Of a DNA stretch of 64,000 bases, positions 1 through 12,675 are shown in pieces. Positions within the stretch are counted from its first letter, which is position 1; every line of letters starts with the position of its first letter. The translations under genes were made by a program, and so were the position numbers. The DNA comes from Pomphorhynchus laevis (Eukaryota > Acanthocephala > Palaeacanthocephala > Echinorhynchida > Pomphorhynchidae). Under the pieces are notes generated by a model. The model was not told where the DNA came from and made no database searches. It saw nothing but the letters and a program-made list of their open reading frames with translations. The DNA lies in contig WNNJ02001766.1 of assembly GCA_012934845.2 (NCBI GenBank), positions 124,001 through 188,000 on the forward strand, read 5' to 3'.

Positions 1-500
1 TTCGTACACCGAAACGGGTTATGTGCGTTTTCACCAGCACCATCGCATTGTCAATCGTAGTTGTGGCAAACGACAATGGAAATAAGGATCTATCTTTCCT
101 TTTAACGTATCGTACGTCTTTAAGTTCGAATGCTGCTTACAGATCTTTTATGTCATCAAGGTCTAGGCCAAATCCAATGTTATTGATTTTGACACTGGCT
201 TAGATAACCTTATGTTCAACAGTACCGAGTTGTCCTAGATTCTTTTCAAAGTAACCAACATATGATTGTGGCAGATAATTTGTGACAAAAGATATACGTA
301 ACTGGCCAGGATACTTTCTGGCAGAATTGTAAACTATTCTGTATTGTATCGCACTCATCCGACGTAAGATAAGCTTATTCCTTGTGCGATCAACATATGT
401 GTATTTGCAGCCTGCGCTCAGCACTTCACTGGTTCGAGCACGGACAGCAGGTCTATTCGGGGCTAACCATATGTGGATCCGCTATGAATGACTGAGGATT
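1..500 (-). other. Unassigned coding-like remnants
   Basis: Two short open stretches read on the minus strand. About 424-200 is a 74-codon piece beginning after a Gly-Cys-Lys-Tyr run. About 120-1 is a roughly 40-codon piece containing FELKDVRYVKRKDRS that runs off the window edge. They look coding (varied residues, no low complexity) and could belong to one broken gene or to a retroelement ORF1, because the next 2 kb is LINE. I recognise no family. From 500 to about 930 the sequence is AT-rich and I see nothing in it. Confidence 0.25.
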
Positions 501-929
501 TTATGAATGGAGTTTTAAATGTTAAATTGAATGTACAATGATGATATTAGAGCATATTTGCGGGTAACCTTTTAATTGTAATTTTTTACGAATAAAATTA
601 TTATTAAAATAATTTAAAAAGTCTTTTCCTATTAAGAGGAACGATCATTACTAAAATTGCCTTCAAACTTTAGTTTTCTAATGTTGGGATATTTCAGTGA
701 TTGCGTATCCCGGAATTTCGGGATTTTAAAGGGATTCTGGGAAATGTAATTATTTTTCACGTTATCTCTACTGAAAATTTCTGTGTAAATGAGATAACTT
801 ATTTTTAACATATCGAAGCAAAAGTTATATTATTAAAAATACGTAAGTACTAATGATTTCAATTTTAGATCTTTTAAATGTAACAGAAAAAATTGAATAG
901 TTTGTGATGTTATAAATAATAATTTCTAT

Positions 930-2490
930 GTCTAATAATAAGGCGATCGGCCCTGACCAACTTTGTGTTTAACAAATTAAAGATTCCTTTTATTTATTAT
1001 CGAGTTATTGGCTACATTTATTCAATTGTATCCTATACGGTTATCAAATGCCGGTGTCATGGAAGCAAGCTGTAATAAAAATCATGTATAAGGGTAAAGG
1101 GGATATAAGTGATACCAACTCGTACCGTGGAATTGCCCTGCTAAATCACCTATAAATTTTTGTCCACTCTTATAACCAATCGATTATCGAAACACCGTGA
1201 TTATCTGTTGCCGCCAGAATAATTTGGTTTCCGACCTCACCGATCAACGGTGGATGCAATCAAGGTAGTTCGTGAACAAGTGTTATTACAATTCGAACGC
1301 AAGAGTCATTTATATGCTATCTTTGTTGACTTTAAAAAAGCCTTTGATTCGGTTAATCGAGAAATACTCACCCGTAAATTGTCGATGGATTTCCGGATAT
1401 CTGGTCGTATGCTGAAACTCTTAGGCAATATCCTCTATGCCAATTCATTAAATGTCTTCGACGGACTTACTTCATCAGACACAATAATTGCTAGCCGCGG
1501 TGTGATGCAAAGAGATCCGCTCAGCCCTATCCTTTTCTCTGTTTATATCCATGATTTGCCGTCTCATCTAGGAAACGAATGTCAAACTTCAAGCTCTGTT
1601 CTTTACGCTAACGACTTAGTTATTCTAGCGAAAGATCTGGAATCGGCTCAAAATGTAACCACTGCTCTAGCTAACTACTGTTCAAATAATCTAATTGAAG
1701 TCAATATCGATAAAACAAAGGTAGTAAAGTTTCGTAAAGGTGGCAGATTGTGCTCGCATGACGAGATTAGTTTAAACAGCAGGAAGGTAGAGTTCAGTAA
1801 TCAATACACGTACTTGGGGATACTATTGACAAGTAGGTGGTCTTTAAAGCTTCATATCGAAAAGAAATGTGCGAAAATCGTCATAACCACTTCGCGAGTT
1901 AAATGTTTAGGTAAGCTTTCCTTTGGTGGTGCTCTTCAGTATTTTCATGTCATGCTTCTACCGATTTTGTCGTACGCGCTTTCAGCAATCTGGACAGACC
2001 TCACGACGGCTAATTTTGCGCAGATCGACAAATGTAAAGGCAGATTCATTAAGCGTGTTGTAGGCGTCTCTCCTAAGTGCTCGACGACTGCGATTTATGT
2101 TTTATCTAAAGTCGAGTTATGTACGGAGTATTTACGAAATATGATCGGAGCACGAGATACGGTACATTATATTCAAAATAAAAAAGACTTTACAGATAAG
2201 GTTAGCAAGCTAGATCATCATCTTACACTTCACCAGTTAATACGCAAACGAGTTGGCAGTCTCCGTGTGCTTCTAAACGCCCCCTCGTTTGGAGGGTTTC
2301 TTTACACGGATATCACGACAAGTTTTGTCGCACTCGCATACCTGTCCATAAACGTGGAGTTTCGTGTGTGTTTTTTCTGTGGTGATAGATGTGAGTCTTT
2401 ATCCCACGTATTTGAGTGCCCGGTGTTAGCGCAAAAATCTTTGAAGGAGATCGATAGGTTAAGTTTACGGTTAACCTGATAAACCTGCTA
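930..2490 (+). mobile_element. LINE reverse transcriptase, broken, 5'-truncated
   Basis: Non-LTR reverse transcriptase that copies element RNA at a nicked target. The first 300 bp show RT block 1-2 remnants (AIGPDQL, then NSYRGIALLN) interrupted by stops. From 1250 a 409-codon frame is open: IFVDFKKAFDSVNRE, DPLSPILFSVYIHDLP, thumb region with YLGILLTSRWS, and a late zinc-knuckle-like CFFCGDRCESLSHVFEC. The catalytic box reads LYANDLV where LYADDLV is expected, and the GDPLSP box reads QRDPLSP, so the enzyme is probably dead. A second copy of the same family lies at 61715-62770 (shared VVGxSPKCS and IDKxxxRF motifs). The clade is unresolved; it is not the CR1/L2 type seen elsewhere in the window. 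Confidence 0.8.
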
Positions 2491-2639
2491 AATTTCTTTT
2501 GCCTGTTGGGAACTAGCGGTGGACTATCAAATATTGATATTATCTCAAATGAAGTCGTTGCACAATGTTTTATTTAATTTCTTTCATTTGGCCAAGTCGA
2601 GAGACGCAGTGCCTTAATAAATTTCCTCTACATAAATAA

Positions 2640-5465
2640 TAATAATTGTATTGTAAGTAATACGACAAACAAATGTTTTTCATTAAATATTAATAATAAT
2701 TGTAACTGCAATATCGCAGGTGTAGTGTATCTAATACAATGTACATGTGGATTGCAATATAAAGGAAAAATATATCAAATGTTAAAAACTATGTTTAGGC
2801 AACATATATAATATACAGCATAGTAGTCAAACTATATTTCATAAACATATTAAATTAATAGGACATGATATAGGATATTATAAATTATTTATTTTAGAAC
2901 ATATTATTGAAGAAAATAAGACAATATTAAATCAAAAACTATTAGAAAAATAAGATTTTTGGATTAAAACGCTTAATTCTATGTACCCATTAGGATTGAA
3001 TGACGTGGTACAAGGAATTGGCAGAAGTTGTATAGTACATAACAAACAACTATATTATTATAATCATGTTAAACGCAAACCAAGAAGTCATAGTGATAAA
3101 AGTAATAAGAAAGATAGACTTAAAAATATTAAAAATGAACAATTAGAAATATTAAAGCAACTTTGTTTTAAAATAACAAAAATTTCGTTTTTGTTATACA
3201 AAATAATATTTCGTTTTTATACAAAATAATAACAATAGAAAATATACATTAACCATAAACTTCATTAATAAATGTATAGATAACAAATATATAGTCCGAC
3301 TTTTAAATAATTCTAAAAGTAAAGAAATAATAGGGGTCAGATTTAAGTAAATATATTCCTAAAATAAGGTATAAATTGTTACCACCATTCGAACAAAAAA
3401 TTTGTAATTATAATAAAGAATTAAAATAAATATGTAACGATAATATTAGAAACATAATGGAAATAGAATGCAATTGCAACAGTCTTAATTTTGATAAAAT
3501 AAATGAACATATATGCACTCGTAATCTAGAATTAATTGAAAATATTGAATTAAGGAAAATGCTATCAAAGGGGTATAAGTATAGATTAAATAATAACAAC
3601 GACAAAAGTAAAATTTACAATTCGTTATATAATAACTTAAATGATTACTTTAGTAAGCTGATTTATAGTGAAAGCTCGAATATATCTTAGATAAACATTT
3701 GGAAAGAATATATATTTGATAAAATTAAAAATAAAATGAAAATAACAAACAATTTTAAAAGGAAAAATAAAATCAATAAAGATATGTATAAAAAACTTAC
3801 TAAATTAAAGGAGAACTATATAATAACAACTATTGATAAAGCTAGTAATAACTTTGTCTTCATACGCAAAAAGCTTTATTATGATATACTAATGAAAGAG
3901 ATTAATTCTAATGATTTAAATGTAAATCCAACATATGAACGTAGTGAGCTGAGTTTTGAAAGAATTATTACAAGTCACTGTTCAATAATGGATAAAAAGG
4001 GTATAACGGTTGAATCAGATAATAAAACTATATCTATATTATATTGGAATCCAAAATTACATAAAAATCCAATAAAACCTAGGTTCATATGTAGTGCGTT
4101 TAAATGTACATTAAAACCACTTTCTGTCTATATGAATAAAATACTTAAAGTAATTAAAGCACACTTTAAAAATATTGCAAGGTAATCGAAATTAATACTG
4201 GTATAAAACACTATTTCAGTATTAATTCTACAAAAGAATTTTTAGAACAGATAAAAGGAATAAATTTTCAAAATATAAATACATACGATTTTAGTGCGTT
4301 TTATACAAATCTAGATTTAGCAGATATTAAAGATGTATTGGAAAAATTAATTAATCCTATATTCGGAAAAAGATATACATACATATGTTATAATAACTAT
4401 AGCGCATATTTAACAAAAATTAAACAATTAAGCAAATATAAATATATGGATAAAATTTTAATAAATCAAAATTATTTAAAAGTAGGGACATCTATATTTA
4501 GACAAGTAAAAGGTGTTCCAATGGGAGGTAATAGTAGCCCAAGCATAGCTATCTTGTTTTTAAGCTCTTTGGAATATGAATTTGTTCATAACTGTGTAAA
4601 AACTAAATCTAAACTATATAAATATATGAAATATATGTTTCGATACATTGATGATATATGTGTATTTAATTCTAATTTTTTTTAATCAATTAGTGAACAA
4701 ATTTATTCAGAGAGCCTTATTCTTAACAAAACCAATATTGATGTTAAAGAAGGTGTATATCTAGATATGAACATTAAATTAACATCAATTAAAACTACTA
4801 TTAATTTATATCGTAAAGATGACATATTTAAATTTACAAGAAACATATTTTGCATGAGCATTATGCATACCATATAATATAAAATATAATACATTAAATA
4901 ATGAAATTTTAAGAATTGCAACAATATGTAATGATATTGGCTTTCTTCAAAATCATTAAAATAATTTAATAGATAAATATTTTAAACTAGAATACTATAA
5001 AAGTTACATCAAGCAGAAAATAGTAAAATATATAAATCAACACAATAATATAAAGAATAAATTTAAACTCTCAAGTGGCAAATTTTTATGGATGGATAAT
5101 AAATAATATACTTTGTATTAGAATAAGATACTAGATAGTTTTATCAGAGGAAATACATCATTAGCATGTATTTGGCCCCGCTGCTATATTAGGTAGAGGA
5201 GTTATGTGCCGAAACCTGATAGCATAGCAGTTCCTCCTGATGACCTCTAATTATTATTCTGATACAACGTCTGTTATTTATTAGTCAATTCATAAAAATC
5301 ACGTGTATTTTAAATTTAAATTTTTTATTTTAATTTGATTTAAATTGTAAAAATCTTAAAACAATTATTTATTTTATTATTTAATTATTAAATTTTGATT
5401 TAGCATTATTATGTTTTGTTTATTTTATAATTATATTAAATACGTAGACTCAGTTAGCTGATTTA
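2640..5465 (+). mobile_element. Penelope-like element, Naiad type (N-terminal GIY-YIG)
   Basis: A Penelope-like retroelement with the permuted domain order of the Naiad group. In order: a GIY-YIG nuclease at about 2690-3070 (VVYLIQCTCGLQYKG, then KTMFRQHI, and a closing IKTLNSMYPLGLND), a linker with a CxC motif (ECNCNS) at about 3460 followed by a YKYRL box, and an RT from about 3736 to 5106 (DKASNNFVFI, WNPKLHKNPIKPRF, GVPMGGNSSPS, catalytic YIDD). Canonical Penelope elements carry the nuclease after the RT, so the order is diagnostic. The copy is broken in several places. The 3' tail (5107-5465) contains a conserved stem pattern and is repeated elsewhere in the window. The insertion ends about 50 bp before the RNASEH2C start codon. 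Confidence 0.8.
5174..5230 (+). other. Naiad tail interleaved stems (possible pseudoknot)
   Basis: In the 3' tail, CTGCTAT (5181-5187) can pair with ATAGCAG (5224-5230). GGCCCC (5174-5179) can pair only weakly with the GTGCC segment (5206-5210) in this copy. The order is stem 1, stem 2, stem 1', stem 2', an H-type pseudoknot. In the copy at 51302-51358 both stems are perfect (6 and 8 bp), so this one looks decayed in stem 1. Function unknown. Confidence 0.45.
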
Positions 5466-5511
5466 ATCTTTATATGCTATATTTACGAACAAGCGTGAAT
5501 TAACTTTCTAG

Positions 5512-8500
5512 ATGAATTCAAATGGCAGTGTGAATAAAGAGTTACATATGTTTCCATTTGGTATAGAATGTGAGAATGGAAAAGAAATTGATATCGAAAC
5601 CTATTTTAAACCAACAATTCGTAAAGATAATAAGACCGGTTAATTTCCAAACTTAAAAGTGATTGTTATGAATGACAACATAATTGTATTTAAATGTAGA
5701 TACGATAACCGGGTCGTTTCGTGGTCGATCGTTAAATGGTCTTGAAGTTCATTTGCCTCCAGGATATGTAGGTATGGAAATTGGTTTAAGTGGACGGTTA
5801 ACTATCACTTTATATAATATACTAAATATGATATATAATATTATATATTATAATTAATATTATAATTAATATTATAATATTAATTATAATAAACTTTAAT
5901 TACATTAAACTAGCGTTATAACTTGAATGTTTTTAAAATTGAACTTTGTGGGACCCCGCATAAAATAGGGATGGGAGGGTGATGAATTAGAACTGACGCG
6001 AAAAGAACGGTCAGATAGATATTAGGCAAACCATGCTACGGAGGAGGGAGAAATGCTGTAATAATAACGAAGGCGTGAAAGGAGGATTGAGTAGTCGACG
6101 ATGTCGAAGGCGGAGGAGAGGTCGGGTGAGATGATAACTCTATATAGAGCTTGTCCCGAGAAATGAGTAGGTAAACTTTAATCCAGGTCGTTGTAAACTT
6201 TAATCCAGGCGATTTCTGTGATTTAAGCGAAATGCGGATTGGAAAGGAGGATATAGATTGGATGAAGAGAGATAAACGTTGATCTGTATTAAGATAAAAG
6301 CTTAGAGGTTATAAAGAGTAGAGAGGAGTGAAAAGGAAGGGGTTGAGCGATTGTTTCTTAAGGAGGGGACACACGATGACCAATTTCCTGTGTGATGAGA
6401 ATATAAGACTGGGATGGACGAGCTAAACAAGGTGGTGAAAAAAGTGGATAGCGATAAGCGTATGGATTTAAGTATAGGTGTAGGAAGGGGGTCGGCATGT
6501 GAGGTTTTGTTGGGTGAGGACATGAGGACAGATGATACTTCGGCGCGTGAGGCAGGGAGAATATACAAGAGTTCCAGGAGGATAAGGTGAGGCGGAGAAG
6601 AGTGGGATAGTATGGAGACGGGGTGTGAGAGAGCAACGTGGTTACTTTGATCTTGAGAAATGACGAATAATCATGGAGATTGATGCTGCAAGATGTAGAG
6701 GAGCAAAAAAGGATTGAGTCAAAATTGTGCCAGAGAGACTTAAAGTTGAATAAATTGATGATTTTATGCTGCCAGAAGGAGTTGCATTTGTTACGCAGTA
6801 GGTTGAGATGAGACTGGCAATGAGCGAGATAGAAATCACCGAGAGACATAGAGAGAGAACGAGTGAACATCACTTCTAAGAGAGCGGTAATATACACGAA
6901 AAACATAATGGAGTGGACGCTTTGAGAGTAGGTATTGGAAATCAACCCATAGAGCACGTTGCAAGTGACGGTGATAGTAAGGCTTGAAAGACAAGAGAAG
7001 ATGGAGAGTAAATGTTAGTTCAGAGTCAAAAAGAAAGGCGAGATCGTGAGGAGAAAAAGATGCTATTATGGGAAAGGAAAGATACAATTTGAATAAGGCA
7101 GAGCGGAGAATAGGAAGTCATTATTTCTACAAGTGCGACGTAAGATGGTAGGTGTGTGAATCCGGGTGCGGTTGGAAGTGTGATCAATGATGATGAGAAA
7201 GTGATCGGCTAGACCAGGATCGGAGATGAACAGTGAGGTGTTGGCAGCAAAACGATCGAGAACATCAATGATGTCGAGTGCTTCGCCAAGGATATGTGTG
7301 AGGGCAGTGAATATGAGTTTGTAGAACCGAACGGAATCGGTGAAAGAGTGGCGGTCGAGGTGAATATTGAAGTCGCCAAGTACGAACGAGGGGATGGAGG
7401 ACAAAGAACAGTGCGACAGGAGGTCGCACTAAATCCAATAAATCCAATCATCTCAGACCTCCACTCTTAAAATCGTTTTCCGACAGCTCACATGCTTTCT
7501 TGGTACTCTCCCAACGTTTTAAACTTCTTACCACTTCATATACTTGTCGTATCTATCCTGACCGCTTTCCTTCTGATATTGCCCAACTCAATTTTGCTCG
7601 CATGAGAAATATCGACGTGATACAAACGGCGAGTCATCCTTATAAATCCGTCAAATCAACTGAAATTTTCACATCGTCACACAAGGCCAAAAATCCGATG
7701 GCGGCCCGTCTCTCCCCCCGTCTTCTTTGCTAGTCGATATAGCTCCTGAGCATACTTTTCGTCTTAGTCTTTTCAATACTCGTGTTGTTCTTTATAAAGC
7801 TGATCTGCTTCTTGATATATTCGATCAATTATCTATCGATATTCTCTGCATTACCGAATCCTGGCACTGACGATCTTACTATTCGTCGTCTATGTCGCTC
7901 TGGTTGTTCTATAGTTGAATCAGTTCGTCCAATTGTCTCTCCAACATATACTGCTTCTAACAATGGCGGTATTGTTTCCATTGCTCGTCACCCAATGTCT
8001 CTACTTAAAATTACGTTAACATCCGTTACACTTCGTTCGAATTACTCGTATGCAGATTATCAACGCCTTTACCTCTAGAACTTGTGATTGTATACCGTAA
8101 AATTAACACTAACATCCATTACACTTTGTTCGAATTGCTCATATGCAGATTATCTACTCCTTTCCCTATGAATCTTGTGATTATATATGGTCCAAAAGTC
8201 AGCCGCTCAATCACGTATGTTCTTTAACGACCTCGCCGTTCTTCTTTTTCACTGTTCATTGTCTTATATTCTTTCTTTTGTTCTCGGTAACTTTAACACT
8301 CGTCTTGATCGCCCGGCTGACTCTGACTCGATCACTCTAACTAATTTTTTCTAATTTTAAGTATAAATTACTTTCAACAAGCCCCACTTATATTCTCGGC
8401 TATGCTCTCGACATCATTGCTGTTCCCAACTGCTTCAATGACAATACCTCCTTGTCAATTACTGATCCTGGTTTGTCCGATCATTTCCTTGTCACTCTTA

Positions 8501-11500
8501 CTCGTCACCATCCCATCCTCCTTCTCCACCTCCAACACTAGCTACTCCAAGTCGACCTTGGAAACTTCTCGATATTCTTATTTTCTGTTCTGCCTTACTC
8601 AATTCTTCACTATTTTCGCTTCCACTTAACTATCTTTCTCCCGATGATCTCTGCCTTCTGTTTGATTCTGAACCTTCGTCGATCCTCAATCACCTTCTGC
8701 CCATTCGATCACGATGCTTTCAGCGCTTGCTCCATGTTCCCTGGTTCGATTCCGACTGTTGTCTTTCTAAGCGTCGACTCCGTCATTCTTTTCGTGTGTT
8801 TAATCGTTTTCTTAAACGTTCTCCAAACATACCCACTCCAAATCGCCGTACTTCCTATATTTTTCTTCGCTGTTCCCATCTGATTCTTATGCGTACTAAG
8901 CGTAATCTTTTTTGGCGAAATCAACTTGAATCCTCTTCCAACTCTAAATCTCATTAAAATATCTTAAACTCGATTCTTTCAAGATCACCTAAACTTTGTA
9001 ACATAAATTTTGATGAATTTTCTTCTTATCTACAAAATCTAAGCTATCTAATTTACTTTCTCTTCAACCCATATACCCCTTGTATCCTCTCTTCTCTTTG
9101 AACTTCCTTCCCAGAGCTATTCCACCTTCTTCCCATTTCGTCTGATAAAGTTTGTTCGGTTCTTTTGTCATTAGCTAATAAAACATCTCCTTCTGACCAA
9201 ATTTCCACTCACTTGCTTAAAAATATCTGCTCATCTATCTCACCCTTCCTAACCACATTGCTCAACTTGTCTATCCGTAGCCGCACATTTCCTTCATACT
9301 GGAAATGTGCCACTCTTCGTTCTCTCTTCAAAAAGCAATATCTCGACCCTTCACTACAATCTTCGTACCGTCCTATCTCACTTCTCCCAACCCTCTCTAT
9401 ACTCATTGAGCGTCTTGTTCTCAAGCAAGTTAATGCATATCTGTTTCCTCCAACGTGTTTCCTCACTTCCAAGCTGCTTTTCGCTCTAATCACTCTACTG
9501 AAATTGCATGTCTTAAAGTTTGTGACGACTTACTCATCTCGCGCGATCAAAAATTATGTAGTGTCATAGGTTCTCTTGATCTCTCATCTGCTTTTGACAT
9601 TGTCGATCACTAGATTCTTTTCCATCGTCTTCGTTATGATTATGGCTTCTACATGGACCCGTCGGTACATGGATATGTGCCTTGTTTGGCATTTATTCCA
9701 ACGTCCTCATCACCCTCTTCGGAGTAGGGTTCAACTACGTTGTTCAAATGTTCTTCGCGGTCATTCTTTAACTATTCGAAGAAACAGAGTACAGAAATTG
9801 GGCGCGATGCAATTTGATAGAAGAATTGTTGAGCTGTGGAACAACCTTGATGCAGACACCGTTGGATGCAGTTCACTTAGTGCTTTTAAAAGAAGACTAC
9901 GAATGGATCAAGCAATGTTTCGTGTTGCATTTCCTTATTTTAAAAACTAATTAATTTATTTACGAACTTATTGTGAGCCAGCTATTTGAGCTAATGCTCG
10001 TATGTTGTTGAATGTATAATAATAATAATAATTTACCCACTGTAGTTTGGTTTTCTTTATATCTATCAAACCGTACTCTTCGCGTGTGTTCTAACTCTTC
10101 TCTCACCCATCCTTCTTCCACCCGTCTGTTGTTCCACAAGGCTCCGTATTAGGCTATTGGCTTTTATCTCTTCTCGGTTATTTATATTCTATTTCTCATA
10201 CATTCAACTTCTATGTTATGCAATATGCTGATGACATTCTCATCTATGTTCATGCACCTGCATATCGTATTCATGATCTTAGTGTTTCTGCTTCCAACTG
10301 TCTTACCTCAATTTTCAATCATCTTTCTTCACTTCATCTTATTCTGAATCCTAATAAATCTCGTTTTCTTAGGCTTCCATTTAGACAACAGACTTTCACT
10401 TAAACCTTTCGTTAGAGATAAAGTATGCTCATCTACCTTGATGTTCCGCATCCTCCGTCAAATTCTTATATTGGTAGATTTCCCTTCTTGTATGACTCTT
10501 TTATCTTCTCTTATTTTCTCACGACTCGATTACTGTCTTGGTCTATTTTCCTACTCACCTAAATCTACTCTTTCACTACAAAACAGTAAACACAGTCGTC
10601 CAAATTCTCATCCGTCTTCATCGATTTGATCATACATATCTCCATCTTGCTTATCTCGATTTCTTACCATTTATTATCGTGCTCAAAATCTTATTCTCAT
10701 TGCTTTCCGCCTTGTAACGAATCATACCCCTTTATTTCTCAACCTTCATTTTCTCGACAATTATCGTCCTGATTACTGTTTATTGTGTTCCCATAATTCA
10801 TTTCTTTTACATGTCCCAAACTACCCTATCTCTTTTGGCTTCCGCTACTTCCTCGTGGCTGCTCCTCTTGCGTGGAAGCATCTATCCATTCATATACACC
10901 AATCAACCTCCCTGCCGTACGTCAAACGCCGAATCCGATCTCATTTAAACAATTTAAGAAATTTATATGTATGAATTTTGCTGTGTTTCTTAGTTAGTGA
11001 CTTGTCAGCGTGCAGTTGACACTCATTTGCCACTTTAAATAAATTACTATTAATTGAATTACGTGGTCATTCACTGTGCTTAAGTCGCTAGAGGATAATT
11101 CGCTCAGGAACGGTGCAATTCGCGCAAAGGATCATAAATAATTGGAACCACGTAAATGAAGAGATTGTACAAACGCGGACAGTGGAGGAGTTTAAAAGAA
11201 ATTTACATATTTAACGTTAATATGCCTTTTTTGATTTTTATTTTATCTACTTCTTTTTGGCCCCATTGTGATGCAATTATGAGCTCTGCTCGTAATACAT
11301 CGTCAAAGCACAATAATAAGGTGAAATAAAAGGATATTTTCATTAAATTATATAAAATGTATTTTACATTAATTTTAAATAAAAGTAAAAACTTAGATTA
11401 AGTTACTATTTTTAGTGCTTTTCAGTACAAATAGATTGATTTTAGAGCTGAAATAGGTGAAAATTAGGCAATATGTTTTATTTCAAAATATGTAATTGCA

Positions 11501-11840
11501 TATCTAAAAATCACTCTACTTATACTAACGAACACCGTATTTTAAAACGCTTTGGATCTTACGAATTAGTTATTTATCTTTATGTCCGTATTTTTACCAT
11601 TTGTGAATGTTCTTTCAAATATTTTGAAATCACCAATACCCTTGTTTTAATTATCTTACTTTAGGTTTCACGCAATATTGCGGTGATAACTTAGACGACT
11701 ATCAATCAGATAAATACAGATTCAATAGTTTTACGTACTGGAAATTAGACGATGCAATTAGCAATAACGATCCTTTTCAGTTACTGTTAAAGCTTATCAC
11801 TGCATTCCAAGTAATATTTAAGAGCGGTGTTTTCATCTAA
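5512..11840 (+). CDS. RNASEH2C: Ribonuclease H2 subunit C
   Basis: Non-catalytic subunit of RNase H2, the nuclear complex that removes ribonucleotides and RNA:DNA hybrids from the genome. Three exons: 5512-5638, 5700-5783 and 11665-11840, joined in phase 1 both times, giving 128 aa. Family landmarks: LHMFPFGIECENG then TYFKPTIRKD in exon 1 (human LLPCEV..FFTPAIRQ), SFRGRSLNGLEV and LPPGYVG in exon 2 (human SFRGRCLRGEEV, PPGLVG), and the C-terminal RFNSFTYWKLDD in exon 3 (human FTLWGLE). The human protein is 164 aa; the middle acidic stretch is shorter here. Intron 1 is 61 bp. Intron 2 is 5.9 kb and holds two L2-like LINEs. The start is directly preceded by TTTCTAG, a splice-acceptor-like sequence, and the Naiad tail ends about 50 bp upstream. 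No stop or frame break is seen. Confidence 0.85.
5784..5944. other. AT-rich start of RNASEH2C intron 2
   Basis: Donor side of the long intron, followed by palindromic runs of TATAATATTA type. No gene seen. Confidence 0.6.
5945..7445 (-). mobile_element. L2-like LINE fragment, minus strand
   Basis: Read from 7440 down to 5945 this is the same L2-like family as the plus-strand copy beside it. The endonuclease end is visible at 7404-7066 (FVLGDFNIHLDR, later ISDPGLADHFL). The linker follows at 6957-6300, and the RT begins with DIVDYSILLSRLRYYY and YLSDRSFRVSSNSS, stopping at a GVPQ-like motif near 5945. There is no 3' end and several frames are used, so the copy is truncated at both ends and dead. 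It meets the plus-strand copy head to head at about 7440. Confidence 0.7.
7440..10985 (+). mobile_element. L2-like LINE, near-complete but decayed, split by another LINE
   Basis: LINE of the CR1/L2 group. In order: an ORF1 remnant (7500-7730), the endonuclease (7760-8540: NTRVVLYKADLL, DILCITESW, NNGGIVS, then ITDPGLSDHFL), a linker (8640-8960), and RT blocks (9165-9610: NKTSPSDQIS, SYRPISLLPTLS, LDLSSAFDIVDH). A foreign CR1 tail interrupts at 9645-10033. The RT then resumes: [28 protein letters not shown] at 10195-10255, and a C-terminal HVPNYPISFGFR block near 10810. Many frameshifts and stops. It lies within RNASEH2C intron 2. The same family recurs at 62790-64000. Confidence 0.75.
9645..10035 (+). 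mobile_element. 5'-truncated CR1 tail inserted in the L2-like LINE
   Basis: C-terminal CR1 RT sequence (LRGHSLTIRRNRVQ, RRIVELWNNL, SAFKRRLRM), a stop at 9948, a short 3' UTR, and a TAA microsatellite tail at 10019-10031. The host L2 sequence reads YDYGF before it and WFSLYLSNRTLRVC after it, which are contiguous in the related copy at about 62815, so this is a clean later insertion. Confidence 0.7.
11040..11335 (+). mobile_element. CR1 3' tail, 5'-truncated
   Basis: Contains LRGHSLCLSR near 11065 and VQFAQRIINNWNHVNEEIV followed by EEFKRNLHI and a stop at about 11215, matching the C-terminus of the CR1 copies at 9645 and 22100. It ends in an AT-rich tail with AATAATAA. About 11340-11664 is AT-rich RNASEH2C intron with no gene seen. 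Confidence 0.6.
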
Positions 11841-12675
11841 CTTCTTAAAATCATTTAGTCATCATTCGAAGACAACTTTGTGCTGGAGAAAACAAATGGC
11901 GTACATTTTAAGAATAATTCAATTATGGACTAATACTTTGATTAATATGTTTTACTTTTATAAAACAACATATCTAAGTAGTTAGTAATAGTTATGAATA
12001 TAATGTATTATATTATATTGTATTATGAATATATTGTATCTAATTATTTGTTTAAAGTCGGTTTGAAAATTTTGAAAGTTCGAAAGTTTGAAAGTTCGAA
12101 AGTTTGTTCGGAATGTTCGATAACCAAAATGCAGAATACAATGTAAAGTTTAGGTCAAGAACCCGAAAAACGAGATTGCGGAATTGTCCTTAAAAACATA
12201 AAGAACAATAAATAAAAAACAAAATAGCAGAATTATCCTTTAATACTACATAAGTGATTACAAATTAAAAAGAAACTTAAACTTCAAAAGCAGCGTTTAA
12301 AGGAACAATTATGCTGTTGAGTATATTCGAAATTATTCACTAAATGACCGTATTCCAAGCGAATCCTCAACGAAGATTAACAAATCAAAATTTGTTAACC
12401 CTGGATTTGCAGCCCAAAACGTTTATTGAATACTTTTTAAGATACATGTGTTGAATTCAACTGGGTTAATTAACCCATTTAAATTCGGTTTAATTCAGTT
12501 TCATTAATTATATAAGTCAAATTTATTTTTATCTTGTTAATTAGCTTTATATTTAAATATTTAAATTATAATTTTTCTATAATTATTTTAAATTGTTGAT
12601 AATTTTTAAATAAATATTTGATTTATACTGCTGAATGAATATTTAGTCAATTGTTTCTCTATATTTAAAGATATA
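11841..12675. other. Intergenic spacer, RNASEH2C to DPH5
   Basis: 835 bp, AT-rich. The only structure noted is a small tandem repeat at 12074-12105, two units of GAAAGTTCGAAAGTTT. The downstream promoter must lie here, but no unambiguous core element stands out. Confidence 0.5.

Noticed and set aside
5232-5300. CTGATGA in the Naiad tail as a hammerhead
   Set aside because: No stem II followed by GAAA; the only GAAAC lies upstream and would need a permuted fold without a stem I hairpin.
6358-6957. 199-codon minus-strand frame as a host gene
   Set aside because: Lies within the L2-like LINE between endonuclease and RT, in a family-wide coding region with shifted frames.
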